From contig CAAGLA010000014.1 in assembly GCA_900770655.1 (NCBI GenBank), positions 1 to 64,000 of the forward strand: a stretch of 64,000 nt of DNA, in the 5' to 3' direction. The notes beneath the pieces were generated by a model. It was not told the DNA's origin and ran no database searches. It saw only the letters and a program-made list of their open reading frames with translations. Made by a program: the position numbers and the translations under genes. This document shows, piece by piece, positions 33,144-41,948 of this stretch; within the stretch, counting starts at the first letter, position 1, and the number at the start of each line of letters is the position of its first letter. The stretch is from Bacteroidaceae bacterium. GTDB lineage: Bacteria > Bacteroidota > Bacteroidia > Bacteroidales > Bacteroidaceae.

Positions 33144-34721
33144 TTAGTTTATAATTACCTCGAGGCTGGTGGGTAATTGACGTTCAATATTGTCGGGGCC
33201 AATAGCCTTTACGTGGGATATGTAGAATCTCTTTCCACGGCCCAAGTTGCGGAACATCTCTTTCTGGCTCTGCGAGAAGGATGCGCCGTCGGACCTCATA
33301 GGTATTGCATTGCCCATATTATCGTAGAATACGGTTTCGAACGAGATTACCCTGAAGTTGATATTCAGCAATCCGTCGTCAATGGCTGCCACAATGCCGC
33401 CTGCACTCATAAGCGCTTGCTTGCTGAGCGATGTGCCGCCACGGTAACGCTGTTTCTGCCCGTTTCCGTCGAGGTACTCAATGAACGGTGTAGGGTCGGG
33501 CAGCTGGCGCACGCGGAATGTATATTCGCCCATACTTTGGCTCTGTCCATTGTCGTTGCGTGCCGTTACGCTAATCTTCATCTCTTCTCCAACTCTGCTT
33601 GGCACTACAATATACCCGCCGTTGCCGTCGCTTCTTATAGTTCCGCTACCCTGTGAAATGTTTGCCGAAATCTTGTTTGCTGGAACACCGGGTACAGATA
33701 TGCTGACAGGGTTCTCAAAACCGGCATATAGCACGTTCATCAACGATGCACTTACCGTGGCTGTGGGGTCGACAACTGTGTAGCTCTGCGAAAAATCGTA
33801 ACGCGATTGTGCTCCCGAACCGTCGTTCACAAGCATATATCCGTTGAGTGTGTACTCTCCGCTGCGTGTGCAGAGTGTAGAATACTCGCCGTTGTCGGCA
33901 GCCAGCAACTCGTCATTTATATATATCTGCGGGCGTTGTGTCGAGTCAACGGCTGCAAGAATTATCTGTGCTTGGAAGTCGCTGCCACGCACAACATTTC
34001 TCGACGATGGAATTACAAGAGCCCTGAGCTGGTTTACGCGCACATCGCCCAAGTCGATATTCTTGGCAAGCGTGTGCAGCACCTCACCCTCTACATAGCG
34101 TACATCGTTCTGTATCTTTGTGAGCAGTGTAATTGCTGCTATAGCGGGCATACTTTCGAAATGGTACTCCTGCCAGTTTTTCAACAGCGATATATCGCGG
34201 TTGGGAACATCGGTGCTGAGGCTTGTCCTTATAACCTCCTGCTGGGCCGAGTCGTTTACCATTGTGAGCATTGTCTCGCGGTACGATGTAATTGCATCGA
34301 ATAGTTCCTGCCCGGCGCCTCTTCCCGGTGCAAGCATCACATAGGTGGCAGCCTCGAGGTCTTCGCGGTTTATGAGGTTCGAAAAATCGCCATCGGGGCC
34401 GTCGGCCTTTTGGGCTATGCGTACCTTAAGTCTTTCGGCAAGGTTGAAAAGGGTGTCCGATTCGGCTTTTACAATGGTTGCCCTCTCGAACCACTCGCGT
34501 GTCTTTTCGGGGTTCTGGGCCATTGATGCCTCAAGCGTGTTATAAAGTGTCTCGTTCTGTTTACTTGCGTTGCCGGTACTCTTCGAGAGGCTCTCGTCGA
34601 CCAGTGTAAAGCCGTTGAGTACGTCGGAAGAGACGTTCAGTGCAAGCATCGCCATAAGAAGAACGTACATTAGGTTAATCATCTTCTGGCGTGGTGAGAC
34701 TTTCTGTTTCTTTATCTTCAT
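33144..34721 (-). CDS. gldM: T9SS motor protein GldM
   Basis: 525 residues: N-terminal cytoplasmic stretch and one transmembrane helix (MINLMYVLLMAMLALNVSSDVLNGF, residues 14-38), then a long periplasmic arm of helical and beta domains. The LNVSSDVLNGF segment and the C-terminal part (PTPFIEYLDGNGQKQRYRGG) are characteristic. With GldL it forms the proton-driven motor that powers secretion or gliding. The gene begins 12 nt after gldL, consistent with coupled expression. Confidence 0.96.
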   Translation of the reverse strand: MKIKKQKVSPRQKMINLMYVLLMAMLALNVSSDVLNGFTLVDESLSKSTGNASKQNETLYNTLEASMAQNPEKTREWFERATIVKAESDTLFNLAERLKVRIAQKADGPDGDFSNLINREDLEAATYVMLAPGRGAGQELFDAITSYRETMLTMVNDSAQQEVIRTSLSTDVPNRDISLLKNWQEYHFESMPAIAAITLLTKIQNDVRYVEGEVLHTLAKNIDLGDVRVNQLRALVIPSSRNVVRGSDFQAQIILAAVDSTQRPQIYINDELLAADNGEYSTLCTRSGEYTLNGYMLVNDGSGAQSRYDFSQSYTVVDPTATVSASLMNVLYAGFENPVSISVPGVPANKISANISQGSGTIRSDGNGGYIVVPSRVGEEMKISVTARNDNGQSQSMGEYTFRVRQLPDPTPFIEYLDGNGQKQRYRGGTSLSKQALMSAGGIVAAIDDGLLNINFRVISFETVFYDNMGNAIPMRSDGASFSQSQKEMFRNLGRGKRFYISHVKAIGPDNIERQLPTSLEVIIN

Positions 34722-34733
34722 TGTTTGTTGACG

Positions 34734-35525
34734 TTAGATTTGGGGACGGTTCATATTTGACGTCATTGCCTCAATCATTCGAGCATATATGGTATTGAGC
34801 TCTTCAATCTGCTGTGCCATCTTCTTTGTCTGTTCGTTTACTTGGTCAATGGCATTAAGCTGCCCGCCGGCACTGCGCAACTGCACTTCGTAGAGAGCGT
34901 TTACACCTGTGAGGTTGCGGCTGAGCGTGTCCATTTCCTGCATATTGCGGCCAAGAGCCTCTGTCTGCTGCGAGATGCGCTGTATAGCTTCGTTTAGCGT
35001 GCGTACCTGCTCTATGTACTCTTCTGTTACCTTGTCCATCTCTCCAATATTTTCGGCCGACGGAACAGGAACGTTTGTGGCAGGCATTGCTCCACCGCCA
35101 ATAAATATCGGGCCACTTGCAACAGGTGTTGTTGTTACGTTCTGTTGTTCCCCTATTGAGGGTTGTGCTACGGTATCCATAGGCTGTGCAGAGCTTGTAT
35201 CGCCTACATTGCCGGCAACAATGGGGCCTCCTATGATAATAGGTTGCCCGCCTATTGCAGCTCCCATAGCTGCAGCCTCTTCCTGTTTCTCCTCTTCGGC
35301 AACCTCGTATGGGCGCTCAAAAGCTGAAAAGAAGAATACTATAACCTCTGTACCCATACCCACGAAGAGCATTAGGTTGGCTCCTGCCAAGTGGGTGAGC
35401 TTAAAGAGTGTACCCAAGATAACGATGGCGGCACCCCAACTGTAGAGATAGTTCAAGAGGGTCTTTCCTCTTGCAGAGTCCATAAATGCCTGTATGCTTC
35501 TTATAAAACCTTTAGCCTTTTTCAT
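34734..35525 (-). CDS. gldL: T9SS motor protein GldL
   Basis: 263 residues with two transmembrane helices near the N-terminus (YLYSWGAAIVILGTLFKLTH and GANLMLFVGMGTEVIVFFFSAF) and a coiled-coil cytoplasmic C-terminus (EYIEQVRTLNEAIQRISQ). The Glu in the second helix (GTEVIVFF) is the residue linked to proton use in this family. The central part is low-complexity, Ala/Gly/Pro-rich. It lies 32 nt downstream of gldK and 12 nt upstream of gldM. Confidence 0.95.
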   Translation of the reverse strand: MKKAKGFIRSIQAFMDSARGKTLLNYLYSWGAAIVILGTLFKLTHLAGANLMLFVGMGTEVIVFFFSAFERPYEVAEEEKQEEAAAMGAAIGGQPIIIGGPIVAGNVGDTSSAQPMDTVAQPSIGEQQNVTTTPVASGPIFIGGGAMPATNVPVPSAENIGEMDKVTEEYIEQVRTLNEAIQRISQQTEALGRNMQEMDTLSRNLTGVNALYEVQLRSAGGQLNAIDQVNEQTKKMAQQIEELNTIYARMIEAMTSNMNRPQI

Positions 35526-35557
35526 ATATGTGCTGTATTATTTCTTCTTTGTTCTTT

Positions 35558-36988
35558 TTATCTTCTGCGGTCGCTGCCTGCGTAGCTGCGTACACAGCGG
35601 AAACCTATGTATGAACGCGACTCGTTCTGGTACTCGTATGAGCGTGTAGCTCCCTGAATGTATCTCACGGGGTCTTTCCAAGAGCCGCCACGAGTTGTCT
35701 TTTTCTTCAAGCTGTACGGGTCCTCTATCGCTGCGCGGTATTGCAGGTCGGGGTTAATGTCGCTCATCTGCAGCACACCGGCTTCGGTATAAACTGTAGA
35801 GGTCCATTCGGCAACATTGCCGGCCATATCGTAGAGTCCGTTGCTGTTTGCCGAAAATATTCCGCAACGCGATGTTATAAGGCTGCCGTCTCTTGTGTAG
35901 TTGCCTTCCCCGGGTTTGTAGTTTGCATAGTAGCAACCTTCGTCGCTCTTTGTCTCGTCCTGCTCCCACGGGAAACGGTTACCCTCGCGGCCACGGGCCG
36001 CGAACTCCCATTCGGCCTCCGAAGGCAGACGGTATCTCTGAATCCATTTAGCCTGAGCGCCCATACCTCTGAGCAGGTACTCTGTGCGCCAAGCGCAGAA
36101 TGCATTGGCCTGCTCCCAGCTGACACCTACTACAGGGTAGTTGTCGTAATTCGGGTGGCTGAAGTAGAGCTGCAGGTAAATTTCATTGTTGGCATTGGGA
36201 AAATCGTTCACCCAGCAGGTTGTGTCGGGGTAAATGTTTACAATGTATGTGTTGAGGAAATCGTATGGGCTCGATAGCTCACGGTTAATTGTCTCGCGTA
36301 CAATCATTCCCTCATCATCGATGTATGCCGTATCTTTTGAAATTGTGACAACTTCGTCGTAATTGGTTGGAATATCGGTGTTGCGGTTGCGCTCCTCGGG
36401 GTTGAGACGGTTTCTGCGCAACGCGGCCTGTGTGTAGTCGTAAATTTCGTAACGGTAGTTCATCTGCGAAGCGTCGAGCATCTTTTCACCGGTGATAGGG
36501 TTTGTGATGTAGACGCTCTCAATAGCGCGCAACTCGTCTTCTGTGGGCTTTTTCCACGGAATAGGCTTCTTCCAGTTCAGGTACGGTGTTATGGGCTCGC
36601 CATACTCGTCTTCTGTTATCTTGTATGTCTCGTCGCCACCGTATGCAGGGTCGGCAAGTCGTTCGCGGATAATGGAGTCGCGTACCCAGAATACAAACTG
36701 GCGGTATTTGGCATTTGATACTTCGGTTTCGTCCATCCAGAAGGCATCGACCGAAATGTCTCTTGCAGGTGCGCCGGTGCCCCACAGAGAGTCGGCCTCT
36801 TCGTCTCCTATTCTAATAGAACCGCGCTGTATAAGTACCATACCGTAGGGTGTAGGCTCGCTCACGGCTGTGCCGCTGATGCCTGTTACCTCTCCACCCT
36901 GAGCATTGCTCATTCCGCTGCGTGGGCTGAAACACGAACCCATAGCCATTGACAGCAGGATTACTGACAGAAAAACTATTTTCTTCAT
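35558..36988 (-). CDS. gldK: T9SS lipoprotein GldK (FGE-sulfatase domain)
   Basis: 476 residues. Signal with lipobox (MAMGSC, Cys19) and a formylglycine-generating-enzyme-like domain, recognisable by GMVLIQRGSIRIGDEEAD, FWMDETEVSNAKYRQFV, PVVGVSWEQANAFCAWR, RLPSEAEWEFAARG, YDMAGNVAEWTS and GGSWKDPVRY. In T9SS, GldK makes the outer-membrane-associated ring with GldN; the enzyme fold is thought to be structural there. Its ATG overlaps the porP stop by 1 nt (TAATG). Confidence 0.96.
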   Translation of the reverse strand: MKKIVFLSVILLSMAMGSCFSPRSGMSNAQGGEVTGISGTAVSEPTPYGMVLIQRGSIRIGDEEADSLWGTGAPARDISVDAFWMDETEVSNAKYRQFVFWVRDSIIRERLADPAYGGDETYKITEDEYGEPITPYLNWKKPIPWKKPTEDELRAIESVYITNPITGEKMLDASQMNYRYEIYDYTQAALRRNRLNPEERNRNTDIPTNYDEVVTISKDTAYIDDEGMIVRETINRELSSPYDFLNTYIVNIYPDTTCWVNDFPNANNEIYLQLYFSHPNYDNYPVVGVSWEQANAFCAWRTEYLLRGMGAQAKWIQRYRLPSEAEWEFAARGREGNRFPWEQDETKSDEGCYYANYKPGEGNYTRDGSLITSRCGIFSANSNGLYDMAGNVAEWTSTVYTEAGVLQMSDINPDLQYRAAIEDPYSLKKKTTRGGSWKDPVRYIQGATRSYEYQNESRSYIGFRCVRSYAGSDRRR

Positions 36989-37929
36989 TATTGTAATACT
37001 CTTATACTATTATGTTTATTTTTCTCTTTTTTGAATATGTCAAGGTTTATCTTGTAACCTATGTAAATGTCGTGACTGCCATTCTTGGCACCAATCCCCG
37101 ATGTAAACAATTCGTAACCGTAACTTGCTGTTATATTCATCATCTCCAGCCCCAGAAACAGTGCGACCGATGTCGTGGGGCTGTATGTAAAGCCGCCAAA
37201 AAACACCTTGTCGTTGTAGTTGTATGTACCTCTTGCGGTTATGTCGGCACGCCAAGCAACAAAATCTGTCATAACCTGCAATGAGGGCTGTATTGATATT
37301 AACGTATTTTTCAGCGGTATATTGCCTCCTGCAGTAAAATTAAGGTTGGGGTCTATTTGAATTTCGTTCTTTTCGCCCATAAGAATAAGTGGTGCATTGA
37401 GGTGTTTTCCCGCTATTCCTACATAGAAATATCTGTGTTGGTACAGCAGTCCGGCACCTATGTCAAATGTGTTGCCGTTCACATTCCCGCTGGGGAATGC
37501 CGGGTCGTTGCTGTCCCCGCCCAGAATAATATCCTTGCTGTCGAAGCTGCTGTTTACAAGCCCCACCTGTATCCCTGCTGCAAACCTTCCTTTGAACATC
37601 TTAAAGCCGTATGCATAATTAAGGTACAGATGCTGGTTGCTGAACAGTCCTATATCGTCGTTAAGTACACCGAGCCCTAAATTGTGGTCGCCGCTTACAA
37701 ACGGTATAGGTGCGTCAATATTTAGCAGCATACTTTTGGGGTTATGCTCAAACCCGGTGAGCTGGTTGCTGTATGCTGCGAATATGCTCATCTTCTCTTC
37801 GGCTCCCGCTCCTGCGGGGTTGTAGAAATTAAGCATCTTCCAATAGTGGGTGAAGTGCACGTCGAACTGCGCGTGCACATTCACACACACGCCTATTGTC
37901 AATGCAACAATCAGTAACCACTTTTTCAT
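36988..37929 (-). CDS. porP: PorP/SprF family T9SS outer-membrane protein
   Basis: 313 residues from ATG 37929 (MKKWLLIVALTIGVCVNVHAQ signal peptide); the frame is open 11 codons further upstream. It has PorP/SprF features: DVHFTHYWKMLNFYNPAGAGAEE at the N-terminus, a beta-barrel body, and the internal segments LGLGVLNDDIGLFSNQHLYLNYAY and FYVGIAGKHLNAP. These barrels associate with surface adhesins and the GldKLMN complex; one precedes gldK in most Bacteroidetes. It is the first gene of the unit and is translationally coupled to gldK. Confidence 0.93.
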   Translation of the reverse strand: MKKWLLIVALTIGVCVNVHAQFDVHFTHYWKMLNFYNPAGAGAEEKMSIFAAYSNQLTGFEHNPKSMLLNIDAPIPFVSGDHNLGLGVLNDDIGLFSNQHLYLNYAYGFKMFKGRFAAGIQVGLVNSSFDSKDIILGGDSNDPAFPSGNVNGNTFDIGAGLLYQHRYFYVGIAGKHLNAPLILMGEKNEIQIDPNLNFTAGGNIPLKNTLISIQPSLQVMTDFVAWRADITARGTYNYNDKVFFGGFTYSPTTSVALFLGLEMMNITASYGYELFTSGIGAKNGSHDIYIGYKINLDIFKKEKNKHNSIRVLQ

Positions 37930-38080
37930 TAGAACAGCTTGTTTCTTATGCTTTCTTTTCAACGTAAAAATTTATTGAATATTATTCAAAACGTTGATTT
38001 ACCCCCATTAATATGCAAATTTCGGTATTTTTTTTCAAAAATCGGCATCGGAAATAATAAACTTAATGGCAATTTGCCAA

Positions 38081-38114
38081 AAAAAGGGTGTAACTCGCGA
38101 GCTACACCCTTTTT
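38081..38114 (-). terminator. Terminator after the calycin-like gene
   Basis: 12-bp stem AAAAAGGGTGTA / TACACCCTTTTT with a 10-nt loop and U-rich flank, 16 nt past the stop at 38131. It separates this gene from the T9SS operon. Confidence 0.85.
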
Positions 38115-38130
38115 GGTAATTAATTATCGG

Positions 38131-39108
38131 TTATCTTATAACCTGTTTCTTGCCGTTTATAATGTAGATGCCGGGAGTTGTGATGGCATCGACGCGGCGG
38201 CCTGTAATATCGAAGATGATGCGCTCACCACCGTCGGCAACAGCGCCTTCTATACCCATCAGGTCGGCTTGTCCGAATACAACCTTGATTGTCTGGCCAA
38301 GCATCGCCATTTCAATGTCAATGTCGCAGTAGAGCTTGTACTCGGTCATTTTGCCTTCGAGTTTCACCGGGACATTGCCAAGCTGTGGACCAAGCCAGCT
38401 CTTGTCGGCAATATCTCCCTCTGTTATAACTATAGTCTGCTCTGTTGCAAAGTTGTTCACGTTGCCGTTTGCTGTTGCAGAAATGTTGTGCAGGACAATG
38501 TTGCCCACAGCCATTTCGTCGAGCATAAAGTTGTTGAGAGAGAGGGTGTATGTGCCGTCTGCTTTCTCGTCGACATTGATTGTTGTCTGTTGCGGAGCAC
38601 TTGAGTTTCCGTTTATAGTTACAGTGAGGGCATCGGTGTAGTTGCGTGTAGCCTTTATATCCTTGCCGAATGTAACGTCAATGACTTGCCCCATATTTGC
38701 TGTCAGGTCTATGCCTATTGTGCAGTAGAGTGAGCCGTCTGTCATCTTTCCCTTGAGGTCTACGGGTACATCGCCAAGCATAGGTCCCATCCAGTCGCCT
38801 ACGTTTTCGTCACCGGCTGTAATCTGTATGGTCTGATTTGTTGCGAAACTCTTTATGCCGCCCTCTTCGGTTGCAGCTATGTTGTTCAGCACAATATTGC
38901 CCACCTTGAACATTCCGCCAAGTGTGAACCGGTTGAGTGACAGGTTGTATGTACCGTCGCTGTTCTTCTCTACATAGATTGTTGTCTCCTGCGGTTCTGT
39001 AGCCTCACCGTTTATGGTTACAGTCAGGTCATCGGTGTAGGTCTTTGTCTGTGCAGTTGCAAATAACGCTGTTACAGCAACTGCCATTGTGAGTAAAAAT
39101 TTCTTCAT
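38131..39108 (-). CDS. Secreted protein with two calycin-like domains and a short C-terminal sorting-like tail
   Basis: 325 residues from ATG 39108 (MKKFLLTMAVAVTALFATAQ signal). Two homologous domains of about 130 residues follow. Each starts with YTDxLTVTING...PQxTTIxV and holds FATxQTIxITxGD, a W-G/L-GP block and VPVxLxGKMT, which fits the Calycin_like family of Bacteroidetes secreted proteins. The last 30 or so residues (IFDITGRRVDAITT then PGIYIINGKKQVIR) are nearly the same as the end of the 1135-residue protein at 44882 and look like a short T9SS type A sorting motif. A lipid- or ligand-binding surface role is inferred. Confidence 0.8.
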   Translation of the reverse strand: MKKFLLTMAVAVTALFATAQTKTYTDDLTVTINGEATEPQETTIYVEKNSDGTYNLSLNRFTLGGMFKVGNIVLNNIAATEEGGIKSFATNQTIQITAGDENVGDWMGPMLGDVPVDLKGKMTDGSLYCTIGIDLTANMGQVIDVTFGKDIKATRNYTDALTVTINGNSSAPQQTTINVDEKADGTYTLSLNNFMLDEMAVGNIVLHNISATANGNVNNFATEQTIVITEGDIADKSWLGPQLGNVPVKLEGKMTEYKLYCDIDIEMAMLGQTIKVVFGQADLMGIEGAVADGGERIIFDITGRRVDAITTPGIYIINGKKQVIR

Positions 39109-39145
39109 AAGCAATGTTTTTATGTTTGTAATGTAATTCTTTATC

Positions 39146-39928
39146 TTAGAACAAGTATGTGAAACCAAATGTTCCGTAAATAGGGTACAGGTCGAATGTC
39201 ACACTGCCATAGTTGCCGGGGAATATCCCGTTCATTCCCCACTGGAGGTTTGCAAATAGGGCAAGGTGCTTGTATGCCTTGTATTCCCCGCCGGCCTGAA
39301 AACCCCAATGGAAATTGCGTATATCGTTGCTGAAATCATATTCGGCACGTGTAACGTCGGTATATTCGCCTGTCGGGTTCTGGTCGCGTATATAGCCATC
39401 GTATGCTGCTCCGGTGAACTCCCCCTCGAGCAGGTACGAAGCGTATGCTCCTGCCGACACTGTCCAGCGTTCCCCAATAGAATATGTTGCAAGAACGGGA
39501 ACTGTGAGGTATGTGTTCTTTACACTTGTCTTTACCTTGCCTGTGAATGCGCCAACCACCTGCCCGCTGCCGTCGGTGTTCCAAGCCTCCATATGGTAAT
39601 TCTTTGTCTCGGCTTTGGTGGTCATTCCTTTTGTCTCGAATCTTATACCCCAGCGTATACCCCACGGCGAGTTCTTGAAGTTCTTTTCTACGGTTCCTTC
39701 TATTGCAAAATTAAGCCCGGGATTGTAGCTCTCTATTCCGCGTATCTCGCGTGGCAAGGGCAGTGGGGCGGTCCCGCCAATGTTGTAACCGGCACTCAGG
39801 CGTATATGCCACCCTTTAAGTGCTGCCTTCAGCAGGTTGTTGTCGGTGTCGCTGACATTGTTGCCGGTCTGTGCGTTTGCAGCCTGTGCAAGAATTATTG
39901 CTATAATAGATGCCAATATCTTTTTCAT
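39146..39928 (-). CDS. Outer-membrane beta-barrel protein, PorT-like
   Basis: 260 residues from ATG 39928 (MKKILASIIAIILAQAANAQ signal); earlier in-frame codons are not signal-like and overlap the preceding gene. Barrel-type sequence with WHIRLSAGYNIGGTAP, KNTYLTVPVLATYSIGE, SAGAYASYLLEGEF and a terminal aromatic (GTFGFTYLF). It follows a PCMD lipoprotein gene, with which its ORF frame overlaps, and precedes the calycin-like gene. The PCMD lipoprotein plus barrel pair recurs in Bacteroidetes envelope loci. Specific function is unknown. Confidence 0.8.
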   Translation of the reverse strand: MKKILASIIAIILAQAANAQTGNNVSDTDNNLLKAALKGWHIRLSAGYNIGGTAPLPLPREIRGIESYNPGLNFAIEGTVEKNFKNSPWGIRWGIRFETKGMTTKAETKNYHMEAWNTDGSGQVVGAFTGKVKTSVKNTYLTVPVLATYSIGERWTVSAGAYASYLLEGEFTGAAYDGYIRDQNPTGEYTDVTRAEYDFSNDIRNFHWGFQAGGEYKAYKHLALFANLQWGMNGIFPGNYGSVTFDLYPIYGTFGFTYLF

Positions 39929-39947
39929 AGTTCGGAATTCCTTTAGC

Positions 39948-41069
39948 TTATTTGTTATTCCAGATAATCTCAATTTCGTCTACCATAAGCGTGCTGCCTA
40001 CCGCGCCCTCAAAAAAGGCTCCGTTCTTGCTTGAACTTGCGACAACTGTTATGGCATATTCGCCTCTTTGCAGTTTCTCTTTGTCGAAAACTTTGCCGTT
40101 CACGTTCTGGTATGGAATATCGAAGTAGGTCCACTCTTGCGGCTCTCCCGGGTTCTCCAACTGTGCAACAAGAACTATGCGCTCGCTTGAAAGAACATTG
40201 GAACCGTCGAGCGTTACCACATCGGCCGGGTTAATCTCATAAACCACCGAATATATAGCACAGGTGTCTTTGTAGTTCTCTACAGGGTTCTTCTCTTTGT
40301 CGGTGAAAACCTCGCCTGCAGTGTATTTGTAATATCCTCTCAGCGACACCGGTTCTGTGGGCAGAATGGGCAGGCCGAATCGTGTGGCTTCGAGAGGAGC
40401 TTTCATAGCGCTTTTGCTCTGGAACTCTCCAATGAATATGTTTCCGGCAGCAATGGGCATTCCTGCCATATTTCCGAACGAGCCTGTGTCGCGTGTCGTA
40501 AGCCTCACACAGCATCCCTGCACGCCTGCCGAATCAACTGTTGTGGGGAACTCTTTTTTACCTGTAAATGCAAAGCCGGCATTTCCACTGGCCCACCATT
40601 TTAGTTCTGTTCCGCCGGCATCTACTTCGTGCCAAATGTGGTATCTTTGAAAAGTGAAGTTCTCGAAACTGAAAGGCTTGCCGGTCTCAATAACGCTTTG
40701 GATAGTGAACGCCACCCTGTATTCCTTGCTCCAAATGCCATCTTCCGATGTGGTGGTGTAGTACATATTTATTCCGCGCTCGCCATTCTCTTCGGTGCGC
40801 CCTTTTATTATATGCGCTCCCGGGGTCAACTCAAACACCGGCTCTAGCCCTTTGAGGACCCCAATGTCTGTGCCCTCTTTTACATATATCCAAACTTCGC
40901 TGTTCTTTACAACCGGCTTGCCCGAAAGGAATGAACTGTTGTCCTGCAGCCATTTCTCACTCACGGCTATAATGTCACATTCTGCATTCGGAGCCTCTTC
41001 TCTAATGCAGGATGAAAGAAAAAATGTTGCCAACAACAATAAACCTATAGTGAATTTCTTTTTTATCAT
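39948..41069 (-). CDS. PCMD-domain lipoprotein (putative carbohydrate metabolism domain)
   Basis: 373 residues from ATG 41069 (MIKKKFTIGLLLLATFFLSSC, lipobox LSSC). An N-terminal beta-rich region (about 25-130) is followed by a PCMD domain with FSFENFTFQRYHIWHE, WWASGNAGFA, GCCVRLTTRDTGSFGNMAGMP, IAAGNIFIGEF, FGLPILPTEPVSLRGYYKY and a jelly-roll-like end (VGSTLMVDEIEIIW). The family is found in surface lipoproteins of Bacteroidetes, some in polysaccharide-utilisation settings. No SusC/D genes are nearby, so the substrate is unknown. Confidence 0.85.
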   Translation of the reverse strand: MIKKKFTIGLLLLATFFLSSCIREEAPNAECDIIAVSEKWLQDNSSFLSGKPVVKNSEVWIYVKEGTDIGVLKGLEPVFELTPGAHIIKGRTEENGERGINMYYTTTSEDGIWSKEYRVAFTIQSVIETGKPFSFENFTFQRYHIWHEVDAGGTELKWWASGNAGFAFTGKKEFPTTVDSAGVQGCCVRLTTRDTGSFGNMAGMPIAAGNIFIGEFQSKSAMKAPLEATRFGLPILPTEPVSLRGYYKYTAGEVFTDKEKNPVENYKDTCAIYSVVYEINPADVVTLDGSNVLSSERIVLVAQLENPGEPQEWTYFDIPYQNVNGKVFDKEKLQRGEYAITVVASSSKNGAFFEGAVGSTLMVDEIEIIWNNK

Positions 41070-41223
41070 ATCTTGTATAAAATCCCATTCAAACAGCAAA
41101 TTTAGGAAAATATGCAGAATTAGGCCGTAATTGCTTTCTGTTTTTTACTTGTTTTAACATTCTATATCCCGTAGATATTCATTATGTGCAATAAATTTTC
41201 CATTATCGCATCTATATATGCAA

Positions 41224-41252
41224 AGAAGGCTACGCTTGTGCATAGCCTTCTG
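41224..41252 (-). terminator. Terminator after the FHA operon
   Basis: Hairpin GAAGGCTACGC / GCATAGCCTTC with a short loop, about 20 nt past the stop at 41271 on the minus strand. Confidence 0.75.
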
Positions 41253-41270
41253 TTGCATATCTTCGGTCAA

Positions 41271-41903
41271 CTATGGAATAATGAACTGCAGTGTTACTCC
41301 CGGCAATTCAATGTTGTCGCCGTCTTTTAGTATTACACTGTCGCCATATTCGAGCCTTGAACCGTTTACGTATGTTATGTTAACCTCCTTTTTGTACAAT
41401 TTTACGGAGTGGTTGTAGATTCTGCCATCTTTCATAACATCAATAATTATGTGTTCGCGGCTTATTCTCTTCTCGTTAGGCGTGTCAATCTTGAAATCGG
41501 CCTCTGTGCCCTCTCCGTTACGGCCTATGATATTGTGCCCTTCTTTAAGGGTAAATGTCTTGTTGTTGCTCTCTATTATTAGCATACCTGTTCTTGCCTC
41601 CAGTTCTGGTTCAGGCTCTGGCTCCGGCTCATATCTTCTTTCAACAGGTTCTTGAGGTGTGTTCAACCTTGTCGACTCATCGTCGTAGCTTGGAATGTTG
41701 TTGTTTACAGCCTCGTTTACAGTCGGTTGCTGAATTCTTTCCTGTTGTATACTCTCTTCGGGTTGTACCTCGTATTGCAGCAACGGTGCTATGTTCTTGC
41801 ACACTGGGCACCTAAGGCTCTTGTTTATATTCTCTTCCTTGACATTAATGGTTAGAAGAGCACCGCAACTCCTACATCTGATTTTCTGTTTTCCAATCTT
41901 CAT
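41271..41903 (-). CDS. Zinc-ribbon plus FHA domain protein
   Basis: 210 residues from ATG 41903. An N-terminal zinc ribbon (IRCRSCGALLTINV...LRCPVCKN; two CxxC pairs, about residues 8-37) is joined through a long Pro/Glu linker (EPEPEPEPELEA) to a C-terminal FHA domain. The FHA core shows NIIGRNGEGTEADFKID, RISREHIIIDV and a YVNGSRL loop. FHA domains bind phosphothreonine peptides, so this may read Ser/Thr kinase signals. It is cytoplasmic, with no membrane helix. It lies 45 nt downstream of a second FHA-like protein with the reverse domain order. Confidence 0.85.
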   Translation of the reverse strand: MKIGKQKIRCRSCGALLTINVKEENINKSLRCPVCKNIAPLLQYEVQPEESIQQERIQQPTVNEAVNNNIPSYDDESTRLNTPQEPVERRYEPEPEPEPELEARTGMLIIESNNKTFTLKEGHNIIGRNGEGTEADFKIDTPNEKRISREHIIIDVMKDGRIYNHSVKLYKKEVNITYVNGSRLEYGDSVILKDGDNIELPGVTLQFIIP

Positions 41904-41948
41904 AGACAATATGTTTTTCTGATTATGTTTTTTTCGTTATTGTTTCAG